A stretch of 64,000 nucleotides of DNA from Micromonospora sp. PLK6-60 (GCF_019890675.1 NZ_JAIOAA010000008.1:186001-250000), one strand, 5' to 3'. Shown: positions 25,020 through 33,764, counted from the stretch's first letter. The notes: generated by a model not told the origin, from the sequence alone. Numbers and translations are program-made.

Positions 25020-26061
25020 CGGCGTAGTCTGCCAGCCGCTCCCGCGTCTCGGTAGGCGACAGGGCCAGGTGTTCGAGGATCGTGTAGCGATCGGGGCGGG
25101 TGTTCGGCGCGTACTGCACCGCCGCGACGAACTGGTCGTCGTCGAGGCCCACGTCGGCGGGAAGCCGGGGCAACCGGTGCCGCTGGAGGCAGGCGGACAT
25201 CTCGGCCAGGCGGCGGTGGTCGCCGCGCAGGAAGGTGCAGAAGAGCGCGCCCAGCCCGGCCAGCTCACCGTGCGAGGCGGTGCCCGGATAGAGCGCGTCG
25301 ACGGCGTGCATGATCTCGTGGCAGCCGCCGCTGGCCGGCCGGCTGGTGCCGCAGACCGCCATCGCCAGGCCGCTGGAGATCAGCGCCTCGGCCAGCACCG
25401 TGACGAACGCGTCGTCACCCATGTCGCCCGGGTGGTGGAGCACCGCCTCCGCGCCCGCCCGGGCCAGCGACGCGGCCAGCCCGTCGACCGGCTCGCCGCG
25501 GACCTGCCGGGCGAGCTCCCAGTCCGCCAGGGCGCTGATGTTGCTGATCACGTCGCCGATGCCGGCCCGGTTGCGCCGCTCCGGCCCGGCCTCCACGAAG
25601 TCGAGGTCGACGATCACCGCGATCGGGATGTGCACCCCGTAGGAGCCCTTGTGCCCCTCGTTGACCAGGCTGGCCACCGGGGAGGCGATGCCGTCGTTGG
25701 CCAGGCTGGTCGCCACCGAGACCATCGGCAGCCCGCGCCGGGTGGCCGCGTACTTGGCCACGTCGATGGTCCGGCCGCCGCCGATGCCGACCACCGCGTC
25801 GTACGAGCGGGCGCGCAGCTTGGCACCCAGGTCGTCGGCGGCGTCCAGGGTGCCGCCGGCGACGGTGAAGACGTCCGCGGAGCGCAGCGACGGGCGGACC
25901 AGCTCGGCGATCTGCTCGCCCTGGCCGGGTCCGACCACCACCGCCACGTCGCCGCCGGCGGAGATCCGGCCGTCGGCGAGGATCGCGCCCAGGTCGGCCA
26001 CCGCCCCCCGCCGCACGTCGATGTGCAGCGGGGTGAGCACCGTACGGGCTAGTAGCGGCAC
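24994..26061 (-). CDS. Glycerol-1-phosphate dehydrogenase-like Fe/Zn-dependent enzyme
   Basis: A 355-residue NAD(P)-dependent enzyme of the G1PDH/iron-ADH superfamily. The nucleotide-binding VVGIGGGRTIDVAKYAATRR lies at about residues 91-110, followed by the G1PDH-type SVATSLANDGIASPVASLVN. The metal-site histidines are in GGCHEIMHAVD and TASHGELAGLG; an upstream Asp in GIGDVISNISALADW is the third ligand. Bacterial homologues (AraM) make sn-glycerol-1-phosphate from DHAP. That activity is likely but the polyol could differ. It overlaps the nucleotidyltransferase by 13 bp. Confidence 0.8.
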   Translation of the reverse strand: MPLLARTVLTPLHIDVRRGAVADLGAILADGRISAGGDVAVVVGPGQGEQIAELVRPSLRSADVFTVAGGTLDAADDLGAKLRARSYDAVVGIGGGRTIDVAKYAATRRGLPMVSVATSLANDGIASPVASLVNEGHKGSYGVHIPIAVIVDLDFVEAGPERRNRAGIGDVISNISALADWELARQVRGEPVDGLAASLARAGAEAVLHHPGDMGDDAFVTVLAEALISSGLAMAVCGTSRPASGGCHEIMHAVDALYPGTASHGELAGLGALFCTFLRGDHRRLAEMSACLQRHRLPRLPADVGLDDDQFVAAVQYAPNTRPDRYTILEHLALSPTETRERLADYAGAIRDHRG

Positions 26062-26780
26062 GCGATCTCCCGAGCCCGGGCCAGGTCGGCGTGGTTGTCG
26101 ACCTCCACCCAGGACACGTCCCCGATCGGGGCGGCCCGGACCTCCCCGCCCCGGTCGGCGAACTCCTGGTAGCCGTCCTCGTAGTAGAGGTTCGGGTCAC
26201 GCCGCCAGGTGGCCTCCAGCGCGTCGGCGAGCGCGTCGGCCACCGCCGGCTCGATCAGCGTGGCGCCGATGTACTCGCCGTACGCCTCGCCCGGGTCCAT
26301 CAGCTTGGTGATCCGGGTCAGCTGGCCGGCCGCGTCGAAGGTGGTCTTCATCTCCTCCTCGGCCAGCGGCTTGATCGTGTCGACCGCCAGCAGGACGCCG
26401 GGGCCGCGCTCGGCCAGCAGGGTCTTCTCCACGCTCACCGGGTGCACGGTGTCCCCGTTGACCAGCAGCACGCCCTCGGCGAAGTGCTCGCGGGCCAGCC
26501 AGAGCGAGTACGCGTTGTTCCACTCCTCGGCCTTGTCGTTGTGCACCAGCGTGATCGTCACGCCGTACCGCTTCTCCAGGTCGGCCTGCCGTTCGCGGAC
26601 GGCGTCGGCCGCGTACCCGACGACGATCACCACGTCGGTCAGCCCGACCTCGGCCAGGTTGCGCAGCGCGATGTCCAGGATGGTGATCTCGCCGTCCACC
26701 GGCACCAGGGCCTTGGGCAGGGTGTCGGTGTACGGCCGCAGTCGGCGTCCCGCGCCGGCCGCCAGCACCATCCCGATCAT
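26049..26780 (-). CDS. Nucleotidyltransferase (phosphocholine/sugar-1-phosphate cytidylyltransferase-like)
   Basis: A 243-residue GT-A-fold nucleotidyltransferase. It has the signature GMVLAAGAGRRLRPYTDTLP with KAL (residues 3-24), metal Asp in LLVNGDTVHPVS (about 107), and the later acidic pair in VSWVEVDNHADL. Closest by eye are LicC-like and phosphocholine cytidylyltransferase-like proteins. With the downstream dehydrogenase and CDP-alcohol transferase it would supply the CDP-alcohol. It heads the operon; upstream is only a repeat array and a hypothetical gene. Confidence 0.85.
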   Translation of the reverse strand: MIGMVLAAGAGRRLRPYTDTLPKALVPVDGEITILDIALRNLAEVGLTDVVIVVGYAADAVRERQADLEKRYGVTITLVHNDKAEEWNNAYSLWLAREHFAEGVLLVNGDTVHPVSVEKTLLAERGPGVLLAVDTIKPLAEEEMKTTFDAAGQLTRITKLMDPGEAYGEYIGATLIEPAVADALADALEATWRRDPNLYYEDGYQEFADRGGEVRAAPIGDVSWVEVDNHADLARAREIACRY

Positions 26781-26860
26781 GCGGAACTCCTGTTCCTGAG
26801 GGTCCGGGTCACCGCTGGAGGATAGCCCCGGGCCCCGGTCGCCCCGACCGCAACCGGCCC

Positions 26861-27084
26861 GCGGGCCGGTCTCAGCCGGGCAGCGCGGCGAGGTCGGCTA
26901 GGACTTCGAGCCGTTCGCGGGCCGGTCTCAGCCGGGCAGTGCGGCGAGGTCGGCTAGGACTTCGAGCCGTTCGCGGGCCGGTCTCAGCCGGGCAGTGCGG
27001 CGAGGTCGGCTAGGACTTCGAGCCGTTCGCGGGCCGGTCTCAGCCGGGCAGCGCGGCGAGGTCGGCGAGGACTTCGAGCCGTTC
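26861..27084. repeat. Four tandem 56-bp copies of a gene's 3' end
   Basis: Units start at 26861, 26917, 26973 and 27029. They are identical except for one or two positions (GCAGC or GCAGT; GGCTAGG or GGCGAGG). The last unit covers the final codons, stop and first bases downstream of the gene at 27040-27843; the other three are repeats of it beyond the stop. Each unit could encode, on the minus strand, ERLEVLADLAALPG and a stop. Confidence 0.95.
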
Positions 27085-27843
27085 TTGGGCGGTCAGCGCG
27101 GCGTACGGGCCGGCGGCCCGGCGGTCGGTCTCCAGCTCGATCGCCCGCCGCTCGGGCAGCCCGGGCGGCAGCGCCGCCACGCTGGTCGCGGTGTGCCCGG
27201 CGGCGGTCCACGCGGCGGCGTGCGCGTCGGCCCGGTGGTAGCGCAGCGCACCGAGGCGGTTGAGCAGCAGCACCCCGGGGGCCAGCCCCTCCGGTTCGTG
27301 CGGCGGGGCCAGCGCGGCGAAGGCCGGTGCCGGGTCGGCGTCCGGCTCGTCGGCCAGCAGCAGCGCGTACGCCAGCAGCCGGCCGGCGGCCTCGACCAGC
27401 CGCCCGACCCGGTCGTCGTGCCCGGCCCACAGCTCCTCGGTGACCTCGGCGTGCACCTGGTAGAGCTCGGTCAGGAAGTCGGCGCCCCGGTCGGTGGCGG
27501 TGAAGCCGCCGTCGGGCCGGCGCACCACCGTGCCGTGCGCCACGTGTTTGTCCAGGTTTCGCCGGGTCACCGCCGGGTCGCGGTAGCGGGTGACCGCGAC
27601 GAGGCCGGGCCCGTCGACCACGCCGCCCGGCGCGGCCAGCCGGGTGCGGAACTCGACCAGGAAGCCGGTGGCGGCCGGACCGCCGTACCGCTGGCTCAGC
27701 TCCGCGCCACCCCCCTCCCGGCCGGCGAGCATGCCGGCCACGACGACCCGGTCGATCGCCGGCGCGACCAGCCCGGCGAACCGGTGCGGCGGGAGCCCGA
27801 CGTCCTGGGTCACGAACCGATCGAGGAGGGGCTCGGTGGGCAC
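27040..27843 (-). CDS. Hypothetical protein with winged-helix-like features
   Basis: A 267-residue soluble protein I do not recognise. The middle part RNLDKHVAHGTVVRRPDGGF, then TATDRGADFLTELYQVHAEV, resembles the recognition helix and wing of a MarR-like winged helix, with an N-terminal helical region (PPHRFAGLVAPAIDRVVVAG) and a helical C-terminal half. The GTG at 27843 is used. Its last 14 codons are repeated three more times downstream by the 56-bp array, but the stop in the first unit means the copies are not translated. The gene is divergent from the CBS-domain gene. Confidence 0.6.
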   Translation of the reverse strand: MPTEPLLDRFVTQDVGLPPHRFAGLVAPAIDRVVVAGMLAGREGGGAELSQRYGGPAATGFLVEFRTRLAAPGGVVDGPGLVAVTRYRDPAVTRRNLDKHVAHGTVVRRPDGGFTATDRGADFLTELYQVHAEVTEELWAGHDDRVGRLVEAAGRLLAYALLLADEPDADPAPAFAALAPPHEPEGLAPGVLLLNRLGALRYHRADAHAAAWTAAGHTATSVAALPPGLPERRAIELETDRRAAGPYAALTAQERLEVLADLAALPG

Positions 27844-27964
27844 GGATGAACAGTAACCAGGCCGGACGGCTTTCGCCGCCGTCCGGCCTCCGGCCTTGTC
27901 CCGGTACGCATCGAGGGCCCACCATGTCCGTACCGGTGCCGCCGTCCCACAGGGGTGATGTGTG

Positions 27965-28354
27965 ATGCAGGTTCGCGAAGCCATGTCCAGCGAGGTTCTG
28001 ATGGTCGGCCCGGAGCACACGCTCCGCCAGGCGGCCCGGATGATGTCGGCCCGCGGTGTCGGGTCGGCGGTGGTGGTCGATCCCGACTCCGAGGGCGTCG
28101 GGATCATGACCGAACGTGACGTTTTGAACGCCATCGGCGCCGGCCTGGACTGCGACGTCGAGCGCACCCGGGCGCACGTGAGCTGGGAGGTCGTCTACGC
28201 CGGTCCGGACTGGACGGTGGAGGAGGCGGCCGGCGCGATGGCCCGGGGCGGCTTCCGGCACCTGGTGGTGCTGGACGGCCGCGAGGTGGCCGGGGTGATC
28301 TCGGTCCGCGACCTGATGCGGGTCTGGGCGCAGCAGCGGCTCGCGGTCGGCTGA
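27965..28354 (+). CDS. Two-CBS-domain protein
   Basis: A 129-residue protein made of one Bateman module. CBS 1 is at about residues 3-58 (MSSEVLMVGPEHTLRQAARM, then GVGIMTERDVL), and CBS 2 at about 68-125 (EVVYAGPDWTVEEAAGAMAR, then VAGVISVRDLM). Both end in the V-I/M-T/S-x-R-D motif that binds the ribose of adenine nucleotides. The ATG at 27965 has AGGGG upstream; a GTG three bases earlier is possible. It has no attached enzyme domain. Ligand unknown, probably AMP/ATP. Confidence 0.87.
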   Translation: MQVREAMSSEVLMVGPEHTLRQAARMMSARGVGSAVVVDPDSEGVGIMTERDVLNAIGAGLDCDVERTRAHVSWEVVYAGPDWTVEEAAGAMARGGFRHLVVLDGREVAGVISVRDLMRVWAQQRLAVG

Positions 28355-28469
28355 CGCCCATCGGCCGTTCGGCCAGGGAACATCCACGTTCCGTTCGGGT
28401 CCGCCCCCGGACCGCCGCCCGCATGTTGAACTTGGCGTGTATGCGGCTCGGACCGCCGGGGGCAGGCCC

Positions 28470-28475
28470 TAGGCT
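28470..28475 (+). promoter_or_regulatory. -10 element of the aminotransferase (leaderless)
   Basis: TAGGCT ends 7 bp before the ATG at 28483 with no ribosome-binding site between, as in the other leaderless starts in this window. Confidence 0.45.
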
Positions 28476-28482
28476 CGTGCGC

Positions 28483-29577
28483 ATGACCGCCGAGCAGCTG
28501 ATCTCGTTCGCCCGTGGAGCTCCGTCCCTGGACATCGTGGATGTCGAGGGGCTCAAGGCCGCCGCCGTCCGTGCCTTCGACGCCGACCCCGCCGGGGTGA
28601 CGGCGTACGGCACCTCGGTCGGCTACCCGCCCCTGCGGAAGTGGATCGCGGCGAAGCACGGCGTCGAGGCGGACCAGGTGCTGGTCACGAACGGCTCGTT
28701 GCAGGCCGACGCGTTCCTCTTCGACCACCTGGTCCGGCGCGGTGACGCCGTGGTGGTGGAGCGCCCGACGTACGACCGGACGCTGCTCAACCTGCAGAAG
28801 ATGGGCGGCGAGATCCACGGCGTGACGATCCAGCCGGACGGCCTGGACACCGCCGAGCTGCGCAAGCTGCTGGAGTCCGGGGTGCGGCCCCGGCTGGCGC
28901 ACGTCATCCCGAACTACCAGAACCCGGCCGGCGTCACCCTGTCCCTGGAGAAGCGCCGCGAGCTGCTCGACCTCGCCGCCGAGTACGAGTTCACGATCTT
29001 CGAGGACGACCCGTACGCGGACATCCGGTTCCGCGGCGAGCCGCTGCCGTCGATGCTCTCCCTGGACACCCGCGACGTGGTGGTGCACGCCTCCAGCTTC
29101 ACCAAGACGGTCTGCCCGGGCGTCCGGGTCGGCTACCTGGTCGGCCCGGCCGGCCTGATCGCCGACATCGCCAAGCGGGCGACGAACCTCTACATCTCGC
29201 CCGGCATGGTCTCCGAGGCGATCGTGCACCAGTTCTGCGTCTCGGGCGACATCGACCGCTCGATCGCCACGGTCAGCCGGGCGCTGGGCGAGCGGGCCCG
29301 GGTGCTGGCCGAGTCCCTGCGTCGGCACATCCCGGAGGCCAGCTTCGTCGAGCCGGACGGCGGCTACTTCCTCTGGGTGGAGCTGCCCGGGGACGTCGAC
29401 GTCGACCGGCTCGCCCCGGCCGCCGCCGAGCGCGGGGTGGCCGTGGTCAAGGGCAGCGACTTCATGGTCGACGGCGGCCGGCACGCGCTGCGGCTGGCCT
29501 TCTCCGCGGTGACCGCCGACCGGATCGACGAGGGTGTGCAGCGCCTCGCGGCGGCGATGGAAGCCGTCCGGGGCTGA
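28483..29577 (+). CDS. PLP-dependent aminotransferase (class I/II, MocR-like without HTH)
   Basis: A 364-residue fold-type I aminotransferase. The pyrimidine side has NYQNPAGVTLSLEKRRELLD, then Asp in IFEDDPYADIRF that contacts the pyridine nitrogen. The PLP lysine is in SSFTKTVCPGVRVGYLVGP (about 205). The C-terminal substrate Arg is in HALRLAFSAV. It is full length for this group and lacks a GntR domain, so it acts as an enzyme rather than as a regulator; 2-aminoadipate- or aromatic-type substrates are common in this clade. ATG 28483 has a -10 element 7 bp upstream. Confidence 0.85.
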   Translation: MTAEQLISFARGAPSLDIVDVEGLKAAAVRAFDADPAGVTAYGTSVGYPPLRKWIAAKHGVEADQVLVTNGSLQADAFLFDHLVRRGDAVVVERPTYDRTLLNLQKMGGEIHGVTIQPDGLDTAELRKLLESGVRPRLAHVIPNYQNPAGVTLSLEKRRELLDLAAEYEFTIFEDDPYADIRFRGEPLPSMLSLDTRDVVVHASSFTKTVCPGVRVGYLVGPAGLIADIAKRATNLYISPGMVSEAIVHQFCVSGDIDRSIATVSRALGERARVLAESLRRHIPEASFVEPDGGYFLWVELPGDVDVDRLAPAAAERGVAVVKGSDFMVDGGRHALRLAFSAVTADRIDEGVQRLAAAMEAVRG

Positions 29578-30032
29578 TTTTCTGTCGGATTCCCGACAGT
29601 AGGGTGAGCTGGATCGCTCCGGGGTCTTCCTCGGGGCGGTCCCCGGCCGCACAATGCTGCGAGCGTCGCTCACGTTCGTGCCCGGTGCCTTCGGCACCCG
29701 CCGACCGTTCGACGCGCGCAGCATCAACCCCCGCCCCCACGGCGCCGGGTGGGCCGTGTCGCCCCTCACCCCCCTGACGCGGCCCGGCCCGCCCGGCGCT
29801 GTCCTGCCCGGCACGGCCTCCCAACCCGGCCGGTTTGTCCGCGATGCGGCCTCCCCCCGCCCGACCCGCTGGTCAGCGATGTGGCCCACCCGGCCGACCG
29901 GCTGGTCCGCGGTGCGGCCTGCCCGCCCGATCGGCTGGTCCGCGAGGCGGCCCCCGGCATCCGGGCGGCGTAGGGGCCGGTGGCCGGCCGGCGGCGTAAC
30001 CTGCAAGCCGCAACGGCGAGGGGAGGGGTGTG
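29578..30032. other. 455-bp gap holding a hairpin and a 33-bp repeat array
   Basis: No gene is supported. It contains a 7-bp hairpin CTGTCGG/CCGACAG at 29582-29599 just after the aminotransferase stop, and the 33-bp tandem array at 29825-29956. The corA promoter must lie between about 29957 and 30015. Confidence 0.6.
29825..29956. repeat. Degenerate 33-bp tandem array, four copies
   Basis: Units at 29825, 29858, 29891 and 29924 share the core CTGGTCCGCGxTGCGGCC, with differences in the arms. The period is a multiple of three and all frames stay open, so it may be a decayed coding repeat, but no start or family features are seen. Confidence 0.75.
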
Positions 30033-31172
30033 ATGACCGATCGGGTGGGGCGGGGACAACCCGCGGCGCCGGACGGCCGGCGAATGCGGTCCTGGGCGTC
30101 TCCGGTCCGGGCGATGACCCGCCGGCTCAACGCCGACGGCACCCAGCGCGCCCCCGAGCCGCGCGGCCCGGAACGCACCTCGGTGGTGGACTGCGCGCTC
30201 TACGTCGACGGCGAGCGCCGGCCGGGCCACTGGACCTACCCCGAGGCGCTGGCCGCCGCCCGCCAGGAGCCGCACGGCTTCGTCTGGCTCGGGCTGCACG
30301 AGCCGGACCTGGCCGAGATGACCGCCATCGCCGAGACGTACGGGCTGCACGAGCTGGCCGTCGAGGACGCCGTCAAGGCGCAGCAGCGGCCCAAGCTGGA
30401 GCGGTTCGGCGAGGTGAGCTTCCTGGTGCTGCGTACCGCCCGGTACTGCGAGCACACCGAGCTGACCGAGAACTCCGAGGTGGTGGAGACCGGGCAGGTG
30501 ATGCTCTTCATCGGCCCGAACTTCCTGATCAGCGTCCGGCACGGGGACGCCTGCCGGCTCGCCCCGGTGCGCGCCGACCTGGAGGCCAAGCGCGATCTGC
30601 TGGAGCACGGGCCGTGGGCCGTCGCGTACGCGGTCACCGACCGGGTGGTCGACCTCTACCTGGAGGTCGCCGACCAGATCGAGGACGACCTCGACGTGCT
30701 GGAGGCCGACGTCTTCGACCGCGCGGGCAGCGGGCGGATCCAGCGGATCTATCAGATGAAGCGGGAGCTGGTCGAGTTCAAGCGGGCGGTGGCGCCGCTG
30801 CAACGACCGCTGCTCACCCTCACCGCCCAGGTCAACCGGGAGGTGCCGCAGGAGATCCGGCGCTACTTCCGGGACGTGCAGGACCACCTCAGCCGCACCG
30901 TCGAGCAGGTCAACTCGTACGACGACCTGCTCAACTCGATCCTCCAGGCCCGGCTGGCCCAGGTCACTGTCGACCAGAACAACGACATGCGCAAGATCGC
31001 CGCCTGGGCGGCCATCGGCGCGGTGTGGACCGCGGTCGCCGGCATCTACGGCATGAACTTCGAGAACATGCCCGAGTTGAAATGGACGTACGGCTATCCG
31101 GGCATCTGGGCCGTCAACCTGGGCCTGTCCTTCGTCCTGTACCGCTGGTTCCGCCGCAACGGCTGGCTGTAA
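30033..31172 (+). CDS. corA: CorA-type magnesium/cobalt transporter
   Basis: A 379-residue inner-membrane divalent cation channel. A long cytoplasmic funnel domain (about residues 30-310, rich in acidic helices) is followed by two membrane helices. The first ends in the signature YGMNF (about 343, the selectivity GMN motif). The C-terminal helix ends in basic residues (RWFRRNGWL), as usual. ATG 30033 is preceded by GGGAGGGG at good spacing; a GTG three bases upstream is also possible. Its TAA stop leads straight into GGGGCCCC repeat copy 3. Confidence 0.93.
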   Translation: MTDRVGRGQPAAPDGRRMRSWASPVRAMTRRLNADGTQRAPEPRGPERTSVVDCALYVDGERRPGHWTYPEALAAARQEPHGFVWLGLHEPDLAEMTAIAETYGLHELAVEDAVKAQQRPKLERFGEVSFLVLRTARYCEHTELTENSEVVETGQVMLFIGPNFLISVRHGDACRLAPVRADLEAKRDLLEHGPWAVAYAVTDRVVDLYLEVADQIEDDLDVLEADVFDRAGSGRIQRIYQMKRELVEFKRAVAPLQRPLLTLTAQVNREVPQEIRRYFRDVQDHLSRTVEQVNSYDDLLNSILQARLAQVTVDQNNDMRKIAAWAAIGAVWTAVAGIYGMNFENMPELKWTYGYPGIWAVNLGLSFVLYRWFRRNGWL

Positions 31173-31226
31173 GGAAGGGCCCCCTGTTAACGCCTCAGGT
31201 ATAGGAAGGGCCCCCTACAAACACCT
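31171..31226. repeat. GGGGCCCC/GTTAAC repeat, copy 3
   Basis: Same-direction half-sites AAGGAAGGGCCCCCTGTTAA and AGGAAGGGCCCCCTACAAAC follow the corA stop directly (TAA at 31170-31172 overlaps the first bases). It lies between convergent genes. Confidence 0.8.
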
Positions 31227-31299
31227 CGGCAGGCAGGCAAGCGCCGGCCGCGCGGAGATGCAGTCTCCGCGCGGCCGGCGCTACCGAAGAGCCGCTGCG

Positions 31300-32103
31300 T
31301 CAGCGACCGCTGGCCTTGGCGCCGTTCTTTCCGGCGCTGACCGCCTTGCTGATGTCGTCGGCCGGGCGGCCGGAGGTGTCCCGGGCGCCCTCGGCGACCG
31401 AGGGGACCTTGTCGTTGGCGTGCACCACCGGCTGCTTGCCCGGCGTGGTGGTGGAGGCGCTGTCGCCACCCGCCACCGTCGAACTGCCGGCGCCGGTCGG
31501 GCCGCCGGCCACCCCGGAGCGGCTGGACATGGTGGACGCGTCGGTGACCTTGGCGTTCGGGTCCGGCGTCTCCACCACGATGGTGTCCACGTCCTCCCGC
31601 ATCGGCTCCAGCTTGCCGGCCGGGTCGTACTCGGCCCACTCCTGCTGCTCGCGGCGGCGGCGCATGGCCATCGCGCCGGCCAGGCCGGCGACGGTGCCGG
31701 CGGCCAGCAGGCCGGTCATCAGCCCGCCCCGCGACTTCTTCTGCTTCTTCTTCGCGGCCTTCATGTTCTTCGCCTTGACCTTCTTGCTCACGGCGGCCTG
31801 CTTCGCAGCGGCGGCCTTGCGCCCGGCCACGGCCTTGCCCGCGGCCTCGGCCTGCGCGCTACGCAGGGCCAGGGCCAGCGGCGCGAGTGCGGCGGCCGTC
31901 GACGCGAAACCGCTCGACGCCCGATCGCGCACCATGACCGCGGTGGGTGCGACGGCGACCCGGGCTGCCTGGACCCGCGGGCCCACCGTGGCGCCGGCAC
32001 CCTTCGTCGCGTACGTCGCGGCCTGCCTCAGGTGACCGATGCCCTGGTTCAGCTCGGCTCTCGCCAGCTGCGCCTGGGTCTTTCGCCGCCCGATTCGAAA
32101 CAC
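31300..32103 (-). CDS. Basic, Ala/Lys-rich membrane-anchored protein
   Basis: A 267-residue protein of unknown role. The N-terminal part to about residue 110 is helical and basic. A run of lysines (KKVKAKNMKAAKKKQKKSRG, about 108-127) precedes one membrane helix (GLMTGLLAAGTVAGLAGAMA). The C-terminal 100 residues are low-complexity (Gly/Ser/Thr/Asp) and presumably unstructured. The GTG at 32103 follows GGAGGTGGG. No catalytic motif is seen. Positive charge before the helix suggests the N-terminus stays inside and could bind nucleic acid or membrane. Confidence 0.6.
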   Translation of the reverse strand: MFRIGRRKTQAQLARAELNQGIGHLRQAATYATKGAGATVGPRVQAARVAVAPTAVMVRDRASSGFASTAAALAPLALALRSAQAEAAGKAVAGRKAAAAKQAAVSKKVKAKNMKAAKKKQKKSRGGLMTGLLAAGTVAGLAGAMAMRRRREQQEWAEYDPAGKLEPMREDVDTIVVETPDPNAKVTDASTMSSRSGVAGGPTGAGSSTVAGGDSASTTTPGKQPVVHANDKVPSVAEGARDTSGRPADDISKAVSAGKNGAKASGR

Positions 32104-32218
32104 GGTCCCACCTCCTGGGAGTTGTTGCTTGCATCCTCCACCTTCGGATGCCTCCGCGATGCCAGATCGGGCACATGGGAGGATCCGCATGGAACTGACC
32201 AACGACTGAGGAGTACCC

Positions 32219-32749
32219 GTGGCCGAGGCTGTCTACGCCACCTTGCACACCAACGCTGGCCCGATCCGGCTGGAGCTCTTCCCCAACCACGCTCCGAAGA
32301 CCGTCCGCAACTTCGTGGAGCTCGCCGAGGGCACCCGCGAATACACCGACCCGCGTACGGGTCAGCCGGGCAGTGGCCCCTACTACGACGGCACCATCTC
32401 GCACCGCGTGATCAGCGGTTTCATGGTCCAGATGGGCGACCCGACCGGCACCGGCCGGGGTGGCCCGGGCTACAAGTTCGGTGACGAGTTCCACCCGGAG
32501 CTGCGCTTCGACCGGCCGTACCTGCTGGCGATGGCGAACGCCGGGCCGGGCACCAACGGCTCGCAGTTCTTCATCACGGTGGGCCCGACGCCGCACCTGA
32601 ACAACCGGCACACCATCTTCGGCCAGGTGGCCGACGAGCAGTCCGCGAAGGTGGTCGACTCGATCGCCAACACCCCGACCGGCCCGAGCGACCGACCGCT
32701 GCAGGACGTCGTGATCGAGCGGGTCGAGATCGAGCGGCAGCCGGCCTGA
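32219..32749 (+). CDS. Cyclophilin-type peptidyl-prolyl isomerase
   Basis: A 176-residue cytosolic cyclophilin without a signal peptide. The signature YYDGTISHRVISGFMVQMGD (Arg and Phe of the active site) lies near residues 58-77, followed by GPGTNGSQFFITVGPTPHLN and HTIFGQV. All main catalytic positions are present. GTG start, standard length. Divergent from the basic membrane protein gene. Confidence 0.93.
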   Translation: MAEAVYATLHTNAGPIRLELFPNHAPKTVRNFVELAEGTREYTDPRTGQPGSGPYYDGTISHRVISGFMVQMGDPTGTGRGGPGYKFGDEFHPELRFDRPYLLAMANAGPGTNGSQFFITVGPTPHLNNRHTIFGQVADEQSAKVVDSIANTPTGPSDRPLQDVVIERVEIERQPA

Positions 32750-32852
32750 GCGCTCGGCGAGGTACCTTTGCTCGCATGAACGAGCGCCCCGGCCGGGTGA
32801 CCGGCAGCAGCCGGGTGGTGGGTACGCGTCCGACCGACGGGCGGTGCCCGCG

Positions 32853-33764
32853 GTGAGCGAGTCGCCACCCACCACCCCGGTCTGCTACCGGCATCCCGAC
32901 CGGGAGACGTACCTGCGGTGCAGCCGGTGCGACCGGCCGATCTGCCCCGACTGCATGCGGGAGGCGGCGGTCGGCCACCAGTGCCCGGACTGCGTGGCCG
33001 AGGGCCGGCGGAGCGTACGTCCGGCGCGCACCGCCTTCGGCGGCGGCGAGACGGGCCGGCACGGCTACGTCACCAAGGTGCTGATCGCCCTGAACGTGGC
33101 GGTGATGCTGCTCTCCATCGCCTCCGACCGGGGCGGCGACGCGGCGATCGGCGGGTCCGGCTTCGGTGGCCTGCTCGGCGGCAGCACGCCGCTCACCAAC
33201 TGGGGGGCGGTGCTGGGGCTCGCGGTGTTCCCCGACGGGACCGTCGGCGGGGTGGCCGCCGGCGAGTGGTACCGCGTGGTCACCGCGATGTTCCTGCACT
33301 ACGGCGTGCCGCACCTGCTGCTCAACATGTGGGGGCTGTGGGTGCTCGGCCGCACCCTGGAGGCGGCGCTCGGCCCGCTGCGCTTCCTGGCGCTCTATCT
33401 GATCGCCGGGCTGGGCGGCAACGTGGCGGTCTATCTGTTCAGCCCGCCCAACGTGCCGTCGGCGGGCGCCTCGACCGCCATCTTCGGCCTGTTCGCGGCG
33501 ATCTTCGTGATCATGCGCCGACTGGGCCGGGACACCTCGGCGATCATCCCGATCCTGGTGATCAACCTGATCTTCACGTTCACCGTGCCGAACATCTCCG
33601 TCGCCGGTCACCTCGGTGGGCTGGTGGTCGGCGGGTTGATGGCCCTGGTGCTGGCCTACGCGCCGCGCGGCCGGCGCACCCTGTTCCAGGCGGCCGGCGG
33701 GGCGATCCTGCTGGTCGCGCTGCTGGGGGCGGTGCTGGTCCGTACCCCGATGCTCACCGGCTGA
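32853..33764 (+). CDS. Rhomboid-family intramembrane serine protease with zinc-finger N-terminus
   Basis: A 303-residue protein. Residues 10-50 hold a B-box-like zinc finger (CYRHPDRETYLRCSRCDRPI, then CPDCM and CPDC). Six membrane helices follow with the rhomboid motifs: the oxyanion HYGVPHLLLNMWGLWVLG, the catalytic Ser in SAGASTAIFGL (G-A-S-T in place of G-x-S-G), and the catalytic His in SVAGHLGGLVVGG. Whether A-S-T still supports catalysis is likely from relatives but not certain. GTG 32844 is an alternative start. Its 3' end overlaps the convergent PH-domain gene by 11 bp. Confidence 0.88.
   Translation: MSESPPTTPVCYRHPDRETYLRCSRCDRPICPDCMREAAVGHQCPDCVAEGRRSVRPARTAFGGGETGRHGYVTKVLIALNVAVMLLSIASDRGGDAAIGGSGFGGLLGGSTPLTNWGAVLGLAVFPDGTVGGVAAGEWYRVVTAMFLHYGVPHLLLNMWGLWVLGRTLEAALGPLRFLALYLIAGLGGNVAVYLFSPPNVPSAGASTAIFGLFAAIFVIMRRLGRDTSAIIPILVINLIFTFTVPNISVAGHLGGLVVGGLMALVLAYAPRGRRTLFQAAGGAILLVALLGAVLVRTPMLTG

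Noticed and set aside
24994..26061. Archaeal-type lipid synthesis
   Set aside because: The dehydrogenase alone does not show it; no prenyl-glyceryl transferase is encoded nearby.
26861..27084. Four regular repeats, possible CRISPR
   Set aside because: There are no spacers; the 56-bp units touch each other and are copies of a gene end.
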